This document shows, piece by piece, positions 25,518-35,102 of a stretch of DNA of 63,278 nt (positions within the stretch are counted from its first letter, which is position 1; each line of letters starts with the position of its first letter). The notes below the pieces were generated by a model, which did not search any database, was not told the DNA's origin, and saw nothing but the letters and a program-made list of their open reading frames with translations. The translations under genes and the position numbers were made by a program. Source of the DNA: Natrinema versiforme JCM 10478. Its GTDB lineage: Archaea > Halobacteriota > Halobacteria > Halobacteriales > Natrialbaceae. The DNA lies in NCBI RefSeq assembly GCF_000337195.1, contig NZ_AOID01000063.1, positions 71,085 through 134,362 of the forward strand. Direction: 5' to 3'.

Positions 25518-25722
25518 AGTCGTCGGCGCGTATCGGGAGAGTGGACCCCGGCGAACAATAAAATCCACTGGATGTCCGGACGGCACGGGAGGGAGTGTGA
25601 CGGCTCCAACGAGCGGATCGGTTCGGTTCCGCCGAATGCGGATCGCCAGACGTGACTCGTCGTCTCACTGTCCCCGACATCGGTTCGACGCGATTCGAGA
25701 AGGCGTAGATCGCCGATCCGGG

Positions 25723-26460
25723 CACCCCTCTATCGAAGTGTACGTGAGAGTTGATCACTCGCACCTCGAGGAAGGGAGCAGGGACGGATTCGGTGCGCAT
25801 CACTCGCGTTCGATGTCCCCGTTCCCGAGCGGACACCCCTCTATCGATGTGTCTCGGCATCCCTGCACGCTCGAGGAATGATCGATCTTCGACAGTTCGA
25901 ACGTCGGACAGCGCGAGTAGCCCACAACACAGACACCCCTCTATCGATGTGTTTGTCCCGTCAAACAGGAGGGGGTATTGCTGATCGGGAAAACGCGAGA
26001 AGAGTGAGAACTCGAGGGATTACGGGAGGAAATCTATCGAGGGGCCAGTTACAAGGATCACACGGACTGGTTTCTTCTTTCTTCTTCTAGCTTTCTAGAC
26101 GACACACTCACACACCCCTCTATCGATGTGTTCGATGTGTTTCGACCCGGACGGGGTTCGTTGGTTTGAGGTCGTCGTATCCGCCGGCATACGTGGAGCG
26201 GTAGTACAGCTATAGATCTCCTTTTCAGTACTTCTCTGTGCTGAATCCGTCTCGTTTCGATCGAACGCCGATTCACACGTCCCGAGACGCTCTCACTCGA
26301 GTGAGAGGAAACACATCGATAGAGGGGTGTCTGTCCCGGTGATCCGACTCTCGAACACATCGTCGGCCGTCAACACCTCCTCGACGGTATTCTCCCTCCG
26401 CCGAGTCGGAATAGTGCATTCGGTCCGCTCAATCGAACAAATACACATCGATAGAGGTGG
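25723..26460. repeat. Origin recognition repeats upstream of orc gene A
   Basis: Six copies of ACACCCCTCTATCGATGTGT or close variants: plus orientation at 25723-25741, 25833-25852, 25933-25952, 26112-26131, and minus orientation at 26311-26330 and 26443-26460. Opposed orientations around an initiator gene are the hallmark of archaeal ORB elements bound by Orc1/Cdc6. Apart from the repeats the 0.95 kb between the HEAT gene and the orc gene shows no coding sequence. Confidence 0.85.
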
Positions 26461-26484
26461 GTAACACTTTTCTATCTTCCCCGT

Positions 26485-27924
26485 ATGGGTCACCGCATGG
26501 ATGACTTCGAGGACCCTCGAGACGAGGCGGGGACATCGAAGGATGACACGACGGAGCAGGCTGACTCCTCGTCTGATTCTCCGATCCCCGAGCCGACCTC
26601 CTCATCGACCGATTCGGCAACAGCGGGCGAGTCGCAGTCGATCGAGGACATGCTCCTCGAGTTCGACCAACAGGAGGGACTCATTCGCGATCGATCGCTT
26701 CTCGACCCGAATCACATCGTCTCCGAGGACCGGATCGTCGGTCGGGACGAACAGTTACAAGAAGTAACCAAGATGCTCCGCGTCGCTCTGGGAGACAACC
26801 GACCGCCCAACCTCTTTCTCTACGGTCCGTCCGGAACCGGAAAATCGCTGATCACGAAAGCCGTCTGCAAGAATATCAGCAAAATCTGTGAGACGCGAGA
26901 CATTCGGTTCGGGACGATCGAGGTCAACTGCCAAGATCTCGATACCCTCGGCGTCGCCGTCTACGAACTCGCGAGTCGCGCGGCGGACGAAGCGGCCGTC
27001 GAGGTACAGGTCCCGAAACACGGCGTCGCGACCAAAGAGAAGTGGGACGAACTCTATCGCATCGTCAACGAAAACTTCGATTCCGCGGTGTTCGTCCTCG
27101 ACGAACTCGATATGCTCGTCGGCCGACGGGACAAACAGGAGCCCGCGTTCTCCCGACTGCTCTACCAGCTCTCTCGAGCCGGCGCGAACAACGACCTCAC
27201 TGCTCACGTCTCCGTCGTCGCGATTTCGAACGACACGAAAATGATGGAGTCCGTGGGGAGCCGCGCCCTGAGTTCCTTTACCCCCGAAGACGTCCACTTC
27301 GATGACTACAACGCGAACCAGCTCCAGTCGATCCTCCGTCGCCGGCGAGACGCCTTCTATGATGATGTTCTCGACGAGGACGTTATCCCGCTGGCGGCGG
27401 CCTTCGCGGCGCAGACCCACGGTGACGCTCGGAAGGCAATCGATCTCGTCCGAGTCGCCGGTGAGCTCGCGGAACGAGAGGGCGACGAACGCGTTCGCGA
27501 GGAACACGTTCGCGAAGCACAGGACAAAGTCGAGAAGAACCGAGTCCTCGAGGTCGTCCGCGGTATCAGCACGCAGAAGAAGCTCTGTCTCTACGCGACG
27601 GCGGCCGTCGCGTCGGAGGCCGACAACGAATCCGCTCGCAGCACGACCGGCTACCGCGTGTACCAATTTCTCACGGACGCGATCGACGCCGAGCAGTATC
27701 ACCAAGAGACCTACGTCAACAAGATGAAAGAGATGACGACGTACTCGCTCGTCGACTTCGAACGGCGGAGCCACGGCCCGAGTTCGGGGATGTTCCTCGA
27801 GTTCCAGTTCGGTGAACGCCCCGAAACGATCCTCGAAACGCTGCGCGAGGACTCGCGTCTCGAGATGGTCTCGGAAAACGAAGTCTCGAGCGTCGTTAAC
27901 GCGCAGGTTCGAAACGAAACCTGA
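26485..27924 (+). CDS. Orc1/Cdc6 replication initiator A
   Basis: 479 residues, AAA+ ATPase with Walker A GPSGTGKS at 114-121 and Walker B VFVLDELD at 202-209, sensor 1 in VVAISND, followed by a winged-helix region (about 385-470) that contacts ORB DNA. A Ser/Thr/Asp-rich N-terminal extension of about 50 residues precedes the core. It binds origin repeats and loads MCM helicase. It is flanked on both sides by its own repeat family (six upstream, three downstream), the standard arrangement for haloarchaeal cdc6-linked origins. The ATG at 26497 is an alternative start. Confidence 0.92.
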   Translation: MGHRMDDFEDPRDEAGTSKDDTTEQADSSSDSPIPEPTSSSTDSATAGESQSIEDMLLEFDQQEGLIRDRSLLDPNHIVSEDRIVGRDEQLQEVTKMLRVALGDNRPPNLFLYGPSGTGKSLITKAVCKNISKICETRDIRFGTIEVNCQDLDTLGVAVYELASRAADEAAVEVQVPKHGVATKEKWDELYRIVNENFDSAVFVLDELDMLVGRRDKQEPAFSRLLYQLSRAGANNDLTAHVSVVAISNDTKMMESVGSRALSSFTPEDVHFDDYNANQLQSILRRRRDAFYDDVLDEDVIPLAAAFAAQTHGDARKAIDLVRVAGELAEREGDERVREEHVREAQDKVEKNRVLEVVRGISTQKKLCLYATAAVASEADNESARSTTGYRVYQFLTDAIDAEQYHQETYVNKMKEMTTYSLVDFERRSHGPSSGMFLEFQFGERPETILETLREDSRLEMVSENEVSSVVNAQVRNET

Positions 27925-27940
27925 CGTTCCGACGCGACGG

Positions 27941-28200
27941 ACCCCGTTATCGATGTGTTTTTCCGTGTTTGTCGTTGATTTCGACTAACTCGGCGAGAGC
28001 AATCGCGATTCCCGGACCTCCGCCACACACCGTTATCGATGTGTGATCTGCGTTTAGATGGCCCATATACCACGAAATCTGCATTCTGATTTTGTCCTCA
28101 GTTTTGTGATTACACCTCAGCCACCAACGATTCGTGGAATCTTCCGTGGCTTCCCGACTTTTCAATAACTGAGAAACCAGACACACCTCTATCGAAGTGT
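27941..28200 (+). repeat. Origin recognition repeats downstream of orc gene A
   Basis: Three further repeats, all in plus orientation: 27941-27958 (ACCCCGTTATCGATGTGT), 28025-28044 (ACACACCGTTATCGATGTGT) and 28181-28200 (ACACACCTCTATCGAAGTGT). Two carry CGTT in place of CTCT, so they form a downstream subclass. The stretch 28060-28180 between them is relatively AT-rich. Confidence 0.75.
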
Positions 28201-28552
28201 TTCGTACTCCAGCCACAGCCCGGAATTGTTACGAGAAAAATGAAAGAAGAACGGCGGACGAAGTGGTGTTATTCCCGAACGCATCCACAGTCACACAGCT
28301 AGTATCCGTACTGTGGTGAGTTATTTCAGAAGCGTCTATCGACTTGTAGTCAGACAGACAAAATCGGAAGTCGAAAGGAGGCGAGCAGAGAAACGATGTC
28401 GGTTCGCTACTGGTAGTGATTTCCAGTAGACCTGGCAAAATAACGGTTAGAACCAACCCAAATCCGGTTTTACTCCGGACATGCTGGTGTGGGAACAGCG
28501 GTTTTGACCTGTGTAACCGGTCCTCATGATGTGCACTGAATTCCATCTGCGT
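28201..28552. other. Gap between origin A and the HAD gene
   Basis: I see no gene, repeat or palindrome that can be supported in this roughly 350-base stretch. Confidence 0.5.
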
Positions 28553-29203
28553 TTAGAGTAGATCGTGGAGTTGCCAGAGCGAGGATACCTCGTACGTCGG
28601 CGCAATGTCGGCCCCGTTCTCGACCCGGCGTTCGCGTCGTAGCAGTGCGGAGTCGATGCCGGCATTGTCGGCCGCTTTGACGTCGATCTTCCGGTCCCCG
28701 ACATACAACGCGCTCTCGGAACCGAGCGTCTCCATTGCGGCCTCGACGTTGTGGGGGTTGGGCTTCCGGCGCTTGAGGTCCGACGGCGTAAACCGACAGC
28801 CCTGCACCGTCTCGAAACAGTTGCTCAGGTCGAACCGTCGCAGGAGAAACGAGAGCACGTGCGGGTGGTTATCGCTGACGACGCCCATCGGGTAGTTCAG
28901 GTTCTGAACGGCGACGACATCGTCATACGTTGAGCGGAGCCCCGACCGGATTTCGGCTACTTGTGCCCGGACTCCCTCGCGAGCGGCCTCGGTACAGAAG
29001 GTCTCGCGCTCGATTCCGGCCGACCGGCAGCGCTCAGTGATGGATGAGAGGTTGCCCCGGAAGAAGTCCTCGACCACCTGTTCGGGCGGGGCGGACAGTC
29101 CGAGCCGTTGCTGCACGCGGCGCATCGCCTCCGTCATGGCCACCTTGTCGGGCAGTTCCACGATGACACCGTCACAGTCGAACAGTACCGCGTCGTAGCT
29201 CAT
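28553..29203 (-). CDS. HAD-family phosphatase
   Basis: 216 residues from the ATG at 29203; the longer frame from 29314 would prepend unrelated basic sequence. Motif I FDCDGV gives the nucleophile Asp9 and general acid Asp11; motif II is VVSDN, motif III Lys lies in LKRRKPNP, and motif IV is YVGDRKIDVKAADNAG. A helical cap sits between motif I and II (residues 15-90), as in phosphoglycolate phosphatase-like enzymes of subfamily I. Substrate unknown. It is divergent from the neighbouring regulator gene. Confidence 0.85.
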   Translation of the reverse strand: MSYDAVLFDCDGVIVELPDKVAMTEAMRRVQQRLGLSAPPEQVVEDFFRGNLSSITERCRSAGIERETFCTEAAREGVRAQVAEIRSGLRSTYDDVVAVQNLNYPMGVVSDNHPHVLSFLLRRFDLSNCFETVQGCRFTPSDLKRRKPNPHNVEAAMETLGSESALYVGDRKIDVKAADNAGIDSALLRRERRVENGADIAPTYEVSSLWQLHDLL

Positions 29204-29332
29204 TGTGAACGGAGAATATTTCGTCAGGTGGATAACGCTATTCCGTGGGAGACGCTCGAGGGGTGAGCGCCGTTCACGGGGTGAACGCGGCGTATCGAAA
29301 CGCCGAAGTGTCACACCGATTTCATCTGAGTT

Positions 29333-30115
29333 ATGGATAGTCCTGGCGAGGCCACCCTGGAGCGACTCGAGTTCCTGATCGCGTCGCCGAATCGGTACCG
29401 ACTACTGCGGTCGCTCTCGGAGAGAGCAGCGTCGCCGGACGCGCTCGGCGAGGAGCTCGACCTGCCTCGGTCGACGCTCCGACGAAATCTCACCGCCCTC
29501 GAGAAGCAGGGGTACATCTCCCACGTCGTCACGGAGAATCGATACGAGATCACCGTCGCGGGCGAAATCGCGTTCGAAGCGGTCAGAGACGCGCTCTCGG
29601 CAGTCGAACTCGGGGCATCACTCGGCCCCTTCTTCGAGCGGTTCCCGGCTGAGCTCCCCATTAGCTCGGATGCACTGACGTCGTGTGACATAACCGTATC
29701 GACGACGGATACTCCGTTTGAGCCACTCTACCACGTTCGCCGGAGTGTGGTAGACGCGACCCGTGTCAGCGGATTCGTACCGACCATCAACCCGCTCTAC
29801 ATCGAGACGCTTCACGAGTGCATCACCGAGGACCTGACGCTCGATGTCGTCGCACCGCCAACCGGGTACGAATCCGCGAGTCCTGACTACGACGAGACGC
29901 TCGCCGCGATTGACGCGTCCGAAAACGTAACGCTCTACGAATCGAGTGCGGTGCCGGAGTACGCGCTCGGTATCGTCGACGAGACGGTCCTTATCGGGGC
30001 GTTCGACGAACGAATGCGTACCCATTCAGTGCTCGCAGCGCCGTCGCAATCGGAGCTCCTGCAGTGGGCAACGGAGACGTACGACGAGATCAAGGACACC
30101 GCCACACTGCGCTAA
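29333..30115 (+). CDS. Winged-helix regulator, FilR1-like
   Basis: 260 residues. N-terminal ArsR/GlpR-type winged helix at about 10-70 (RYRLLRSLSE, then EELDLPRSTLRRNLTALEKQGYI). The remaining 190 residues resemble the sensor part of the haloarchaeal/methanogen FilR1 family (CDITVSTTDTPFEPLYHVRR; ALGIVDETVLIGAFDE). Effector and targets are unknown; it is divergent from the HAD phosphatase and may regulate it. Ends 19 bases before the convergent orc gene B. Confidence 0.75.
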   Translation: MDSPGEATLERLEFLIASPNRYRLLRSLSERAASPDALGEELDLPRSTLRRNLTALEKQGYISHVVTENRYEITVAGEIAFEAVRDALSAVELGASLGPFFERFPAELPISSDALTSCDITVSTTDTPFEPLYHVRRSVVDATRVSGFVPTINPLYIETLHECITEDLTLDVVAPPTGYESASPDYDETLAAIDASENVTLYESSAVPEYALGIVDETVLIGAFDERMRTHSVLAAPSQSELLQWATETYDEIKDTATLR

Positions 30116-30134
30116 GGGTCCCAACGGAGCCGAA

Positions 30135-31427
30135 TTACTGAAATTGAGCGAGTGACGTGTTCTCGTCGGTCACGTCCTCGTCGAGGAGATGCTCCTGAAT
30201 GGAGTCGTGAATACCGACGTCGTCGAGGACCTCGTCGAGTGCCGAAAGGATGAGTTCGATGTCCATATCGAGGGTATACTCGCGATACGTTCCCCCACGC
30301 CGACCCTCGTTTCGTTCGGTGACCGAGACGAGTCCGAGCATGGCCAGTTCCGCCAGATGATCGCGCATCCGGCGCGGAACAAGCGGGTCCCGCCCGGCTC
30401 GCTGTGCGAAGTTGGTGTACCGGGGCCGGACGTCTCGTGAGCGGACCGGGGTCTCGTCCTGGAGATGCAGCGTGAGCAGGGAGTACAACACGAGATGACC
30501 GTGCTGGGTAAGCCCGCTGATGCCCTCCTCGATCCGACCGCGTTCCAGGTCGTGACGACCCGCCTCGACGTGGGTTTCGGCGACGGTGGTCGTCTCGGCT
30601 TCTTCTCGAGCGAGATCGCCGGCTTTCATCAGGAGGTCGATCGACTGGCGGGCATCGCCGGCGTCTTTCGCCCCGTAGGCGGCACACAGCGGAATCACTG
30701 CATCGTCGAGGACGTCGTCGTGAAACGCGACCGCCGCCCGCTGCTCGAGGATTTTCTGTAGATCGCTCGCGTCGTACGCGGGGAAATGGATCTCCTGTTC
30801 ACAGAGCGAACTCTTTACCTTCGGGGAGAGGTCGTCGCGAAACGAGAAATCGTTCGAGATACCGATAATCCCGATTTTCGCGTCGGAGAGGTTGTTGTTC
30901 GCACGCGCTCGCGGAAGCTGATAGAGGATCGAGTCGTCTTCGACGTGGTCGACTTCGTCCAGGACGATGAGATTGGTCCCGCCGAGATCGTCGAGATCGT
31001 CCCAGAGCATCTCGTAGACCGTCGCTCGCGGGTAGCCAGTCGTACTGATCTGATTCGTTTCGTCCCGGAGTTCGTTGACCAGACGCGTCGCGATTTGGTA
31101 CGAGGACGTGAGGCCGTCGCAGTTGAGGAACGTGAGCCGGAGATCAATATCGTCGTACTCGCTGGCGTCTTCCTCGAGGTGGGAAAGCAGATATCTGGTT
31201 GCAGCGGTCTTTCCGACGCCGGTCTTGCCGTAGAGAAAGACGTTGTTCGGCTGTTCGCCGTTGATCACGGGCTGGAGCGCGGCCTGATACATCTGGATTT
31301 CTTCGTCACGACCGACGAGTTGTGCCGGTTGATAATCCTCCCGCAGCGCGTCGCGATTTCTGTAGATTTCGGTGTCTCGTTCGAACAGGCTCATTCGGAC
31401 TGTCTCTGGCAGTGTGTCTCTCGGCAT
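30135..31427 (-). CDS. Orc1/Cdc6 replication initiator B
   Basis: 430 residues (or 419 from the ATG at 31394, which gives the common MSLFERDTE start). Walker A GKTGVGKT at 67-74, Walker B LIVLDEVD at 153-160, sensor 1 in IIGISND. C-terminal winged helix from about 320. The sequence up to FRNRDALREDYQP-type N-terminus is classical for haloarchaeal Orc proteins. Its upstream 0.7 kb holds a repeat family different from that of orc A, so it probably serves its own origin. Confidence 0.92.
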   Translation of the reverse strand: MPRDTLPETVRMSLFERDTEIYRNRDALREDYQPAQLVGRDEEIQMYQAALQPVINGEQPNNVFLYGKTGVGKTAATRYLLSHLEEDASEYDDIDLRLTFLNCDGLTSSYQIATRLVNELRDETNQISTTGYPRATVYEMLWDDLDDLGGTNLIVLDEVDHVEDDSILYQLPRARANNNLSDAKIGIIGISNDFSFRDDLSPKVKSSLCEQEIHFPAYDASDLQKILEQRAAVAFHDDVLDDAVIPLCAAYGAKDAGDARQSIDLLMKAGDLAREEAETTTVAETHVEAGRHDLERGRIEEGISGLTQHGHLVLYSLLTLHLQDETPVRSRDVRPRYTNFAQRAGRDPLVPRRMRDHLAELAMLGLVSVTERNEGRRGGTYREYTLDMDIELILSALDEVLDDVGIHDSIQEHLLDEDVTDENTSLAQFQ

Positions 31428-31440
31428 GGTTTATAAAACC

Positions 31441-32099
31441 ACACTGTCCGGAGTGTCCGCAGTTCTTTGCACTTATATCAAACCGCGGGACACACCCACC
31501 CCACTATGTCCGCAGTAATTGTGCTCCGAGGGTGGGGATGGTCTCAGATGGCTATCTAGACTACAGAAGTTTTAATACAATCCACTGAGAGCTAGTCCAA
31601 ATGGCAACTGTAGTTGATATTTCAGATTAGTAAATATCTGAAATATACGCTCCCAGATCAGGCACCCCCCGTTCGTTCGGCAGAACAGCGGACACGGTGG
31701 GGTGGGTGTGTCGACTCTCGTACTCGAGTTAGCAGTGTGACCGCAACTCTCGTCTCTCACCATTGTTTTCTCCCTATACTACCCGATTGACTGGTCTTCT
31801 CGAACTGCGTATTCCGATACCATCGGTGCCGACTGCGTTCTTCCACACCATGCTGTCCGCTGCTCTCGGTTCGGTTCCATCTCTTCGGGATCGCGGATAC
31901 CGCCGCTCCTTCCCGCCGAGTTTCTCCTCTCTACAGCCCTGAGATCGCCCAGTCTTCCACACGGAACAGCGGACATTGTGGTGTCCGTGCTTTGGTCCGG
32001 CCTCTCTCGAGTTCCGTTCTCCCAGTCCAACCACACACCACCATGTCCGCAGTTCTCGACCGAACTATCAGTATAACAACGGACATGGTGGTGTGGTGT
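31441..32099. repeat. Second family of origin repeats, upstream of orc gene B
   Basis: Seven copies of a motif with consensus CACACCACCATGTCCGCAGT: 31441-31464, 31492-31520, 31684-31711 (minus), 31843-31864, 31963-31989 (minus), 32033-32056 and 32078-32099 (minus). They occur as facing pairs in both orientations and differ from the orc A repeats except for a shared CACACC edge. No gene lies in this 0.9-kb region. Confidence 0.8.
31617..31646. repeat. AT-rich 11-bp inverted repeat inside origin B
   Basis: Arms ATATTTCAGAT (31617-31627) and ATCTGAAATAT (31636-31646) flank an 8-base loop. The surrounding 31540-31660 is the most AT-rich part of the origin, so this is a candidate DNA-unwinding element. 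Confidence 0.5.
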
Positions 32100-32196
32100 C
32101 GACAGAATCGATATTCGTAGCCCTTCTGAACTGCTCATCAATTGCCGCCACTCGCATTCGTAGTCCTCAAATTCGAGCCATCGTGCTGGTTTTACG

Positions 32197-32222
32197 AGTT
32201 AGGCTAACTAGTTAGCCTACCT
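32197..32222. repeat. Isolated copy of the partition-type motif
   Basis: GAGTTAGGCTAACTAGTTAG followed by CCTACC contains the palindrome GGCTAACTAGTTAGCC. The same TTAGGCTAAC element is repeated upstream of ParA at 56.3-57.2 kb, so this may be an outlying partition or regulatory site next to origin B. Confidence 0.5.
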
Positions 32223-32330
32223 GGATAGACTATTACCATTCTTGGTCGCCTCGGACGGTGTTCCCACCCCAATTTAGCAATCGGACGAAAGTGGCGACTG
32301 AAAGAAAACCGGGCTATTAGTCCTCGCAGC

Positions 32331-34025
32331 TCAAAACTCCACACTCGAGTCGTACTCGGCAACGGTGGCGGCCGTCGGCTCGTCCGGATCGACGCGAACG
32401 TCGATCAGCTCCGGCCCGTCGGCTCGTGCCAGTGCAGCATCGACTGCGCTCTCGAGTTCCGCGAGCGTTCGTACCGTCTCGCCCCGACAGCCAAAGCCTT
32501 CCGCGATGGCGGCGAACTCGGGAGACGACCAGTCGAACCGGTGTCCTTCCGCATACTGATCGATTTCTGGCGACTTACTGATGATTCCGTAGTCCTGATT
32601 GTTGAAGAGGATCGTGACCACGTCTAGGTCGTACGCCGCCGCCGTGTGCAGTTCCTGCAAGCACATCATCGCCCCGCCGTCGCCGGTCAACGCGACGACC
32701 GGCCGATCCGGCGCGGCGAGTTTCGCGCCGATCGCAGCCGGCAGTCCGACGCCCATTCCCGCCCACGATCCGGCAGTAACGTACGTCTGGGGTTCGTACG
32801 TCTCGAAGGTCTGCTTTGCCCAGAGCCGGAAGCCGCCGATATCGGTCGTCACAACGGTCTCCCGCGGCAAGACATCGCGAAGCGTCCGGAGCGCGCCGGC
32901 CGTCGCGATCGGCGTCTCGTCCTCGAGCAAACCGCGGGCATGGAGTTGATCATCGTACTCCGCACGAACGCGGTCGCCGATGGACGCCCCGTCCCATGCG
33001 GTGTCGGGACGCGACGCGGAACGGAGTCCCGCCCGGAGCCGATCGACCGCGCTGGCGACGTCCGCGACGATCGCGATATCGGCGTCGTAGGCGATATCGA
33101 TGCGACTCGTCTCGAGGGTCACGTGGACGAGTTTCTCGCCCATCGGCAGCGACCAGTCGGCGGTCGTCACGCCGTCGAACCGGGTCCCGAGCGCGAGCAC
33201 GACGTCCGCGGTCTCGAGGGTCTTCGTCGCCCCCGACGGGAGGTGACTGCCCGTGACACCGAGCCAGCGCGGATCGTCCTCGGGGAAGACCCCTTTTCCT
33301 TTGTAGGACGCGACGACCGGCGCGTTCAGCGTCTCGACGAGGGCCCGAATCGAGTCCGGATCTCCCGATCGGCGGGCACCGACGCCGAGGTAGACGACCG
33401 GTCGCTCCGCGTCGGCGAGCAGTTGCTTTGCGTCTTCGTACTCGGCGTCGCCGTCGAAGCGACTCGTCTGTGGATCGATCGTTACGGCTGGCGAGCGGAA
33501 CTCCGCCTCGAGGAGGGACTTCGGAACGCCGAGGCGGACCGGTCCGCGCGGAGGCGTGAGCGCGGTTTCGATCCCCGATTGGATCGCCTGCTGGAATTCG
33601 ACCGGCCGCTCGATCGAGATGTTCTCCTTGACGACGGTGTCGTACGTCTCGGGTTCGATTTCGTGGATCGGCCCCTTCCCGCGGTCGGCCGGATCGGCGT
33701 CGGCGGCGACGTGGATCAGCGGGACGCGGTCGTCGAGCGCGTTCTTCAGCCCGTGCATCGCGTTCGTGTCGCCGGGGCCGGGGACGGTAAGCGTCGCGGC
33801 GACAGTGCCGCTGGTCTCGTAGTGTCCCCACGCGATGTGCGGGATCGCAGTCTCGTGGCGGGCCATCACGTATCTGATGTCGCTCCGCTGCTCGACGGTA
33901 CGATCTAACGGGAGCGTCTGCGTTCCGGGGAGCCCGACGAGGAGGTCGACCCCGGCGTCGACGAGGGCGTCGTACAACTGTTCACTGCCGGGTTGGGCCG
34001 TCGAACCGCCATTTGTTGTAGGCAT
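32331..34025 (-). CDS. Thiamine-diphosphate enzyme of the acetolactate-synthase family
   Basis: 564 residues from the ATG at 34025 (the longer frame upstream is non-coding in character). Order: N-terminal pyrimidine-binding domain with the catalytic Glu58 in ARHETA, central domain, and C-terminal pyrophosphate-binding domain with the GDG...NN motif at about 445-471 (GDGGAMM to FNNQ). This is the POX family (acetolactate synthase, benzoylformate decarboxylase, glyoxylate carboligase); I cannot choose the member. The neighbourhood of sugar-acid catabolism suggests a 2-oxoacid substrate such as glyoxylate, pyruvate or an aldonate-derived ketoacid. Confidence 0.8.
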   Translation of the reverse strand: MPTTNGGSTAQPGSEQLYDALVDAGVDLLVGLPGTQTLPLDRTVEQRSDIRYVMARHETAIPHIAWGHYETSGTVAATLTVPGPGDTNAMHGLKNALDDRVPLIHVAADADPADRGKGPIHEIEPETYDTVVKENISIERPVEFQQAIQSGIETALTPPRGPVRLGVPKSLLEAEFRSPAVTIDPQTSRFDGDAEYEDAKQLLADAERPVVYLGVGARRSGDPDSIRALVETLNAPVVASYKGKGVFPEDDPRWLGVTGSHLPSGATKTLETADVVLALGTRFDGVTTADWSLPMGEKLVHVTLETSRIDIAYDADIAIVADVASAVDRLRAGLRSASRPDTAWDGASIGDRVRAEYDDQLHARGLLEDETPIATAGALRTLRDVLPRETVVTTDIGGFRLWAKQTFETYEPQTYVTAGSWAGMGVGLPAAIGAKLAAPDRPVVALTGDGGAMMCLQELHTAAAYDLDVVTILFNNQDYGIISKSPEIDQYAEGHRFDWSSPEFAAIAEGFGCRGETVRTLAELESAVDAALARADGPELIDVRVDPDEPTAATVAEYDSSVEF

Positions 34026-35102
34026 CGCTCTTGGGTTCGACCAACGCGACACAAACCAATAAATACCACCGGTCACTCTCGTTTCACCGCTTGGATTTTC
34101 ACGACCGACTCCGATAGACGCCGCTAATCGTATTGACTGGTTCTGACTGGTTTCGCCGCATTTCCGACTGCTGCCATCCAGTTTGTCACGGAGTTCACCG
34201 ACGAGCGACGAACTCTTGGAACTAACGCGTTTGCCTATCGGGAACGAGAAGAAACAACTTTCCGAGTCAAATACCGCATCGGTCGATTCCGACATCGACC
34301 GCCTCGAGACAATCTCATCGTCTGATTGGAAATCAGTTGGTGCCGCCACCGGCCGTCAGCGATATCTCGAACCGGCTGTCAGCGACTGCCGAGAGATACT
34401 GGAATACTTGTCCAACGGCTTTCCCCAGTCAATCAGTAGCATTCACCTGGTGCTTGTTTTCTAATGCGGGCCCACTCCTCGATTCTCGCTATGCGAACGT
34501 TTACAGGCATATGGTTGTAATCTACATTCGCGAATTCGATCACTCGAGAGTAGATTTCCAGGCAGATAGTACCTGTATTATACCGGTCAAAATAGATGCA
34601 CACCAGTACCGCCATCTTCTGCCGCCAATGGCCACTCTAACGGAATATTCCCGACAGGGGAACTGACTACAGTTCGCTATCGTCTTCGATCGTTCGATCG
34701 GCGGTACCGTTGGCGAACTCGCTAGTCGGTTCCGCCACTGAGTACTATCTCGGTAGGCGTTCATTGCGCGGTATCGCCCGTTCTCCGTCGCTGTTCCTCT
34801 GAGAGCCGTGTTTTCAGACAACGTACTCCGTCGACTCGAGTCGCTTCCGTACTCGGTGTCTCCGATTCTGTTCCCCACAGACAAACTCATTCGGTGGACC
34901 AGCCCAGTGGCCGCTGATCACGTGTTCTGTCCGAGTTCGTGATTTCGGGACACTGCCCCGTACTCGATCGGACCAGAACCCCCTTCGAAAAACGTTCTCG
35001 CGGAAGTGCTATCCGCGCAACCGACCCGTTATCCGCACGATTGCAACTCTTCCAGTGCAGCTAGATCACTAGCCGTACTGCTGTTCGGACCGTGTCTCCG
35101 TG
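34026..35102. other. Intergenic region without supported features
   Basis: About 1.1 kb between two minus-strand genes. Codon structure and family similarity are absent in all frames. It presumably holds the promoter of the ThDP gene near 34050-34080, where AATAAATACC resembles a TATA element. Confidence 0.45.

Noticed and set aside
25723-28200. A CRISPR array formed by the CTCTATCGATGTG repeats
   Set aside because: Spacing is irregular (from about 80 to 180 bases or more), orientation changes, copies vary and they surround an orc gene, as expected for origin repeats.
34026-34349. A 108-residue N-terminal extension of the ThDP enzyme
   Set aside because: The ThDP family starts close to the ATG at 34025; the extension is Ser/Arg-rich noise with a likely TATA element inside.
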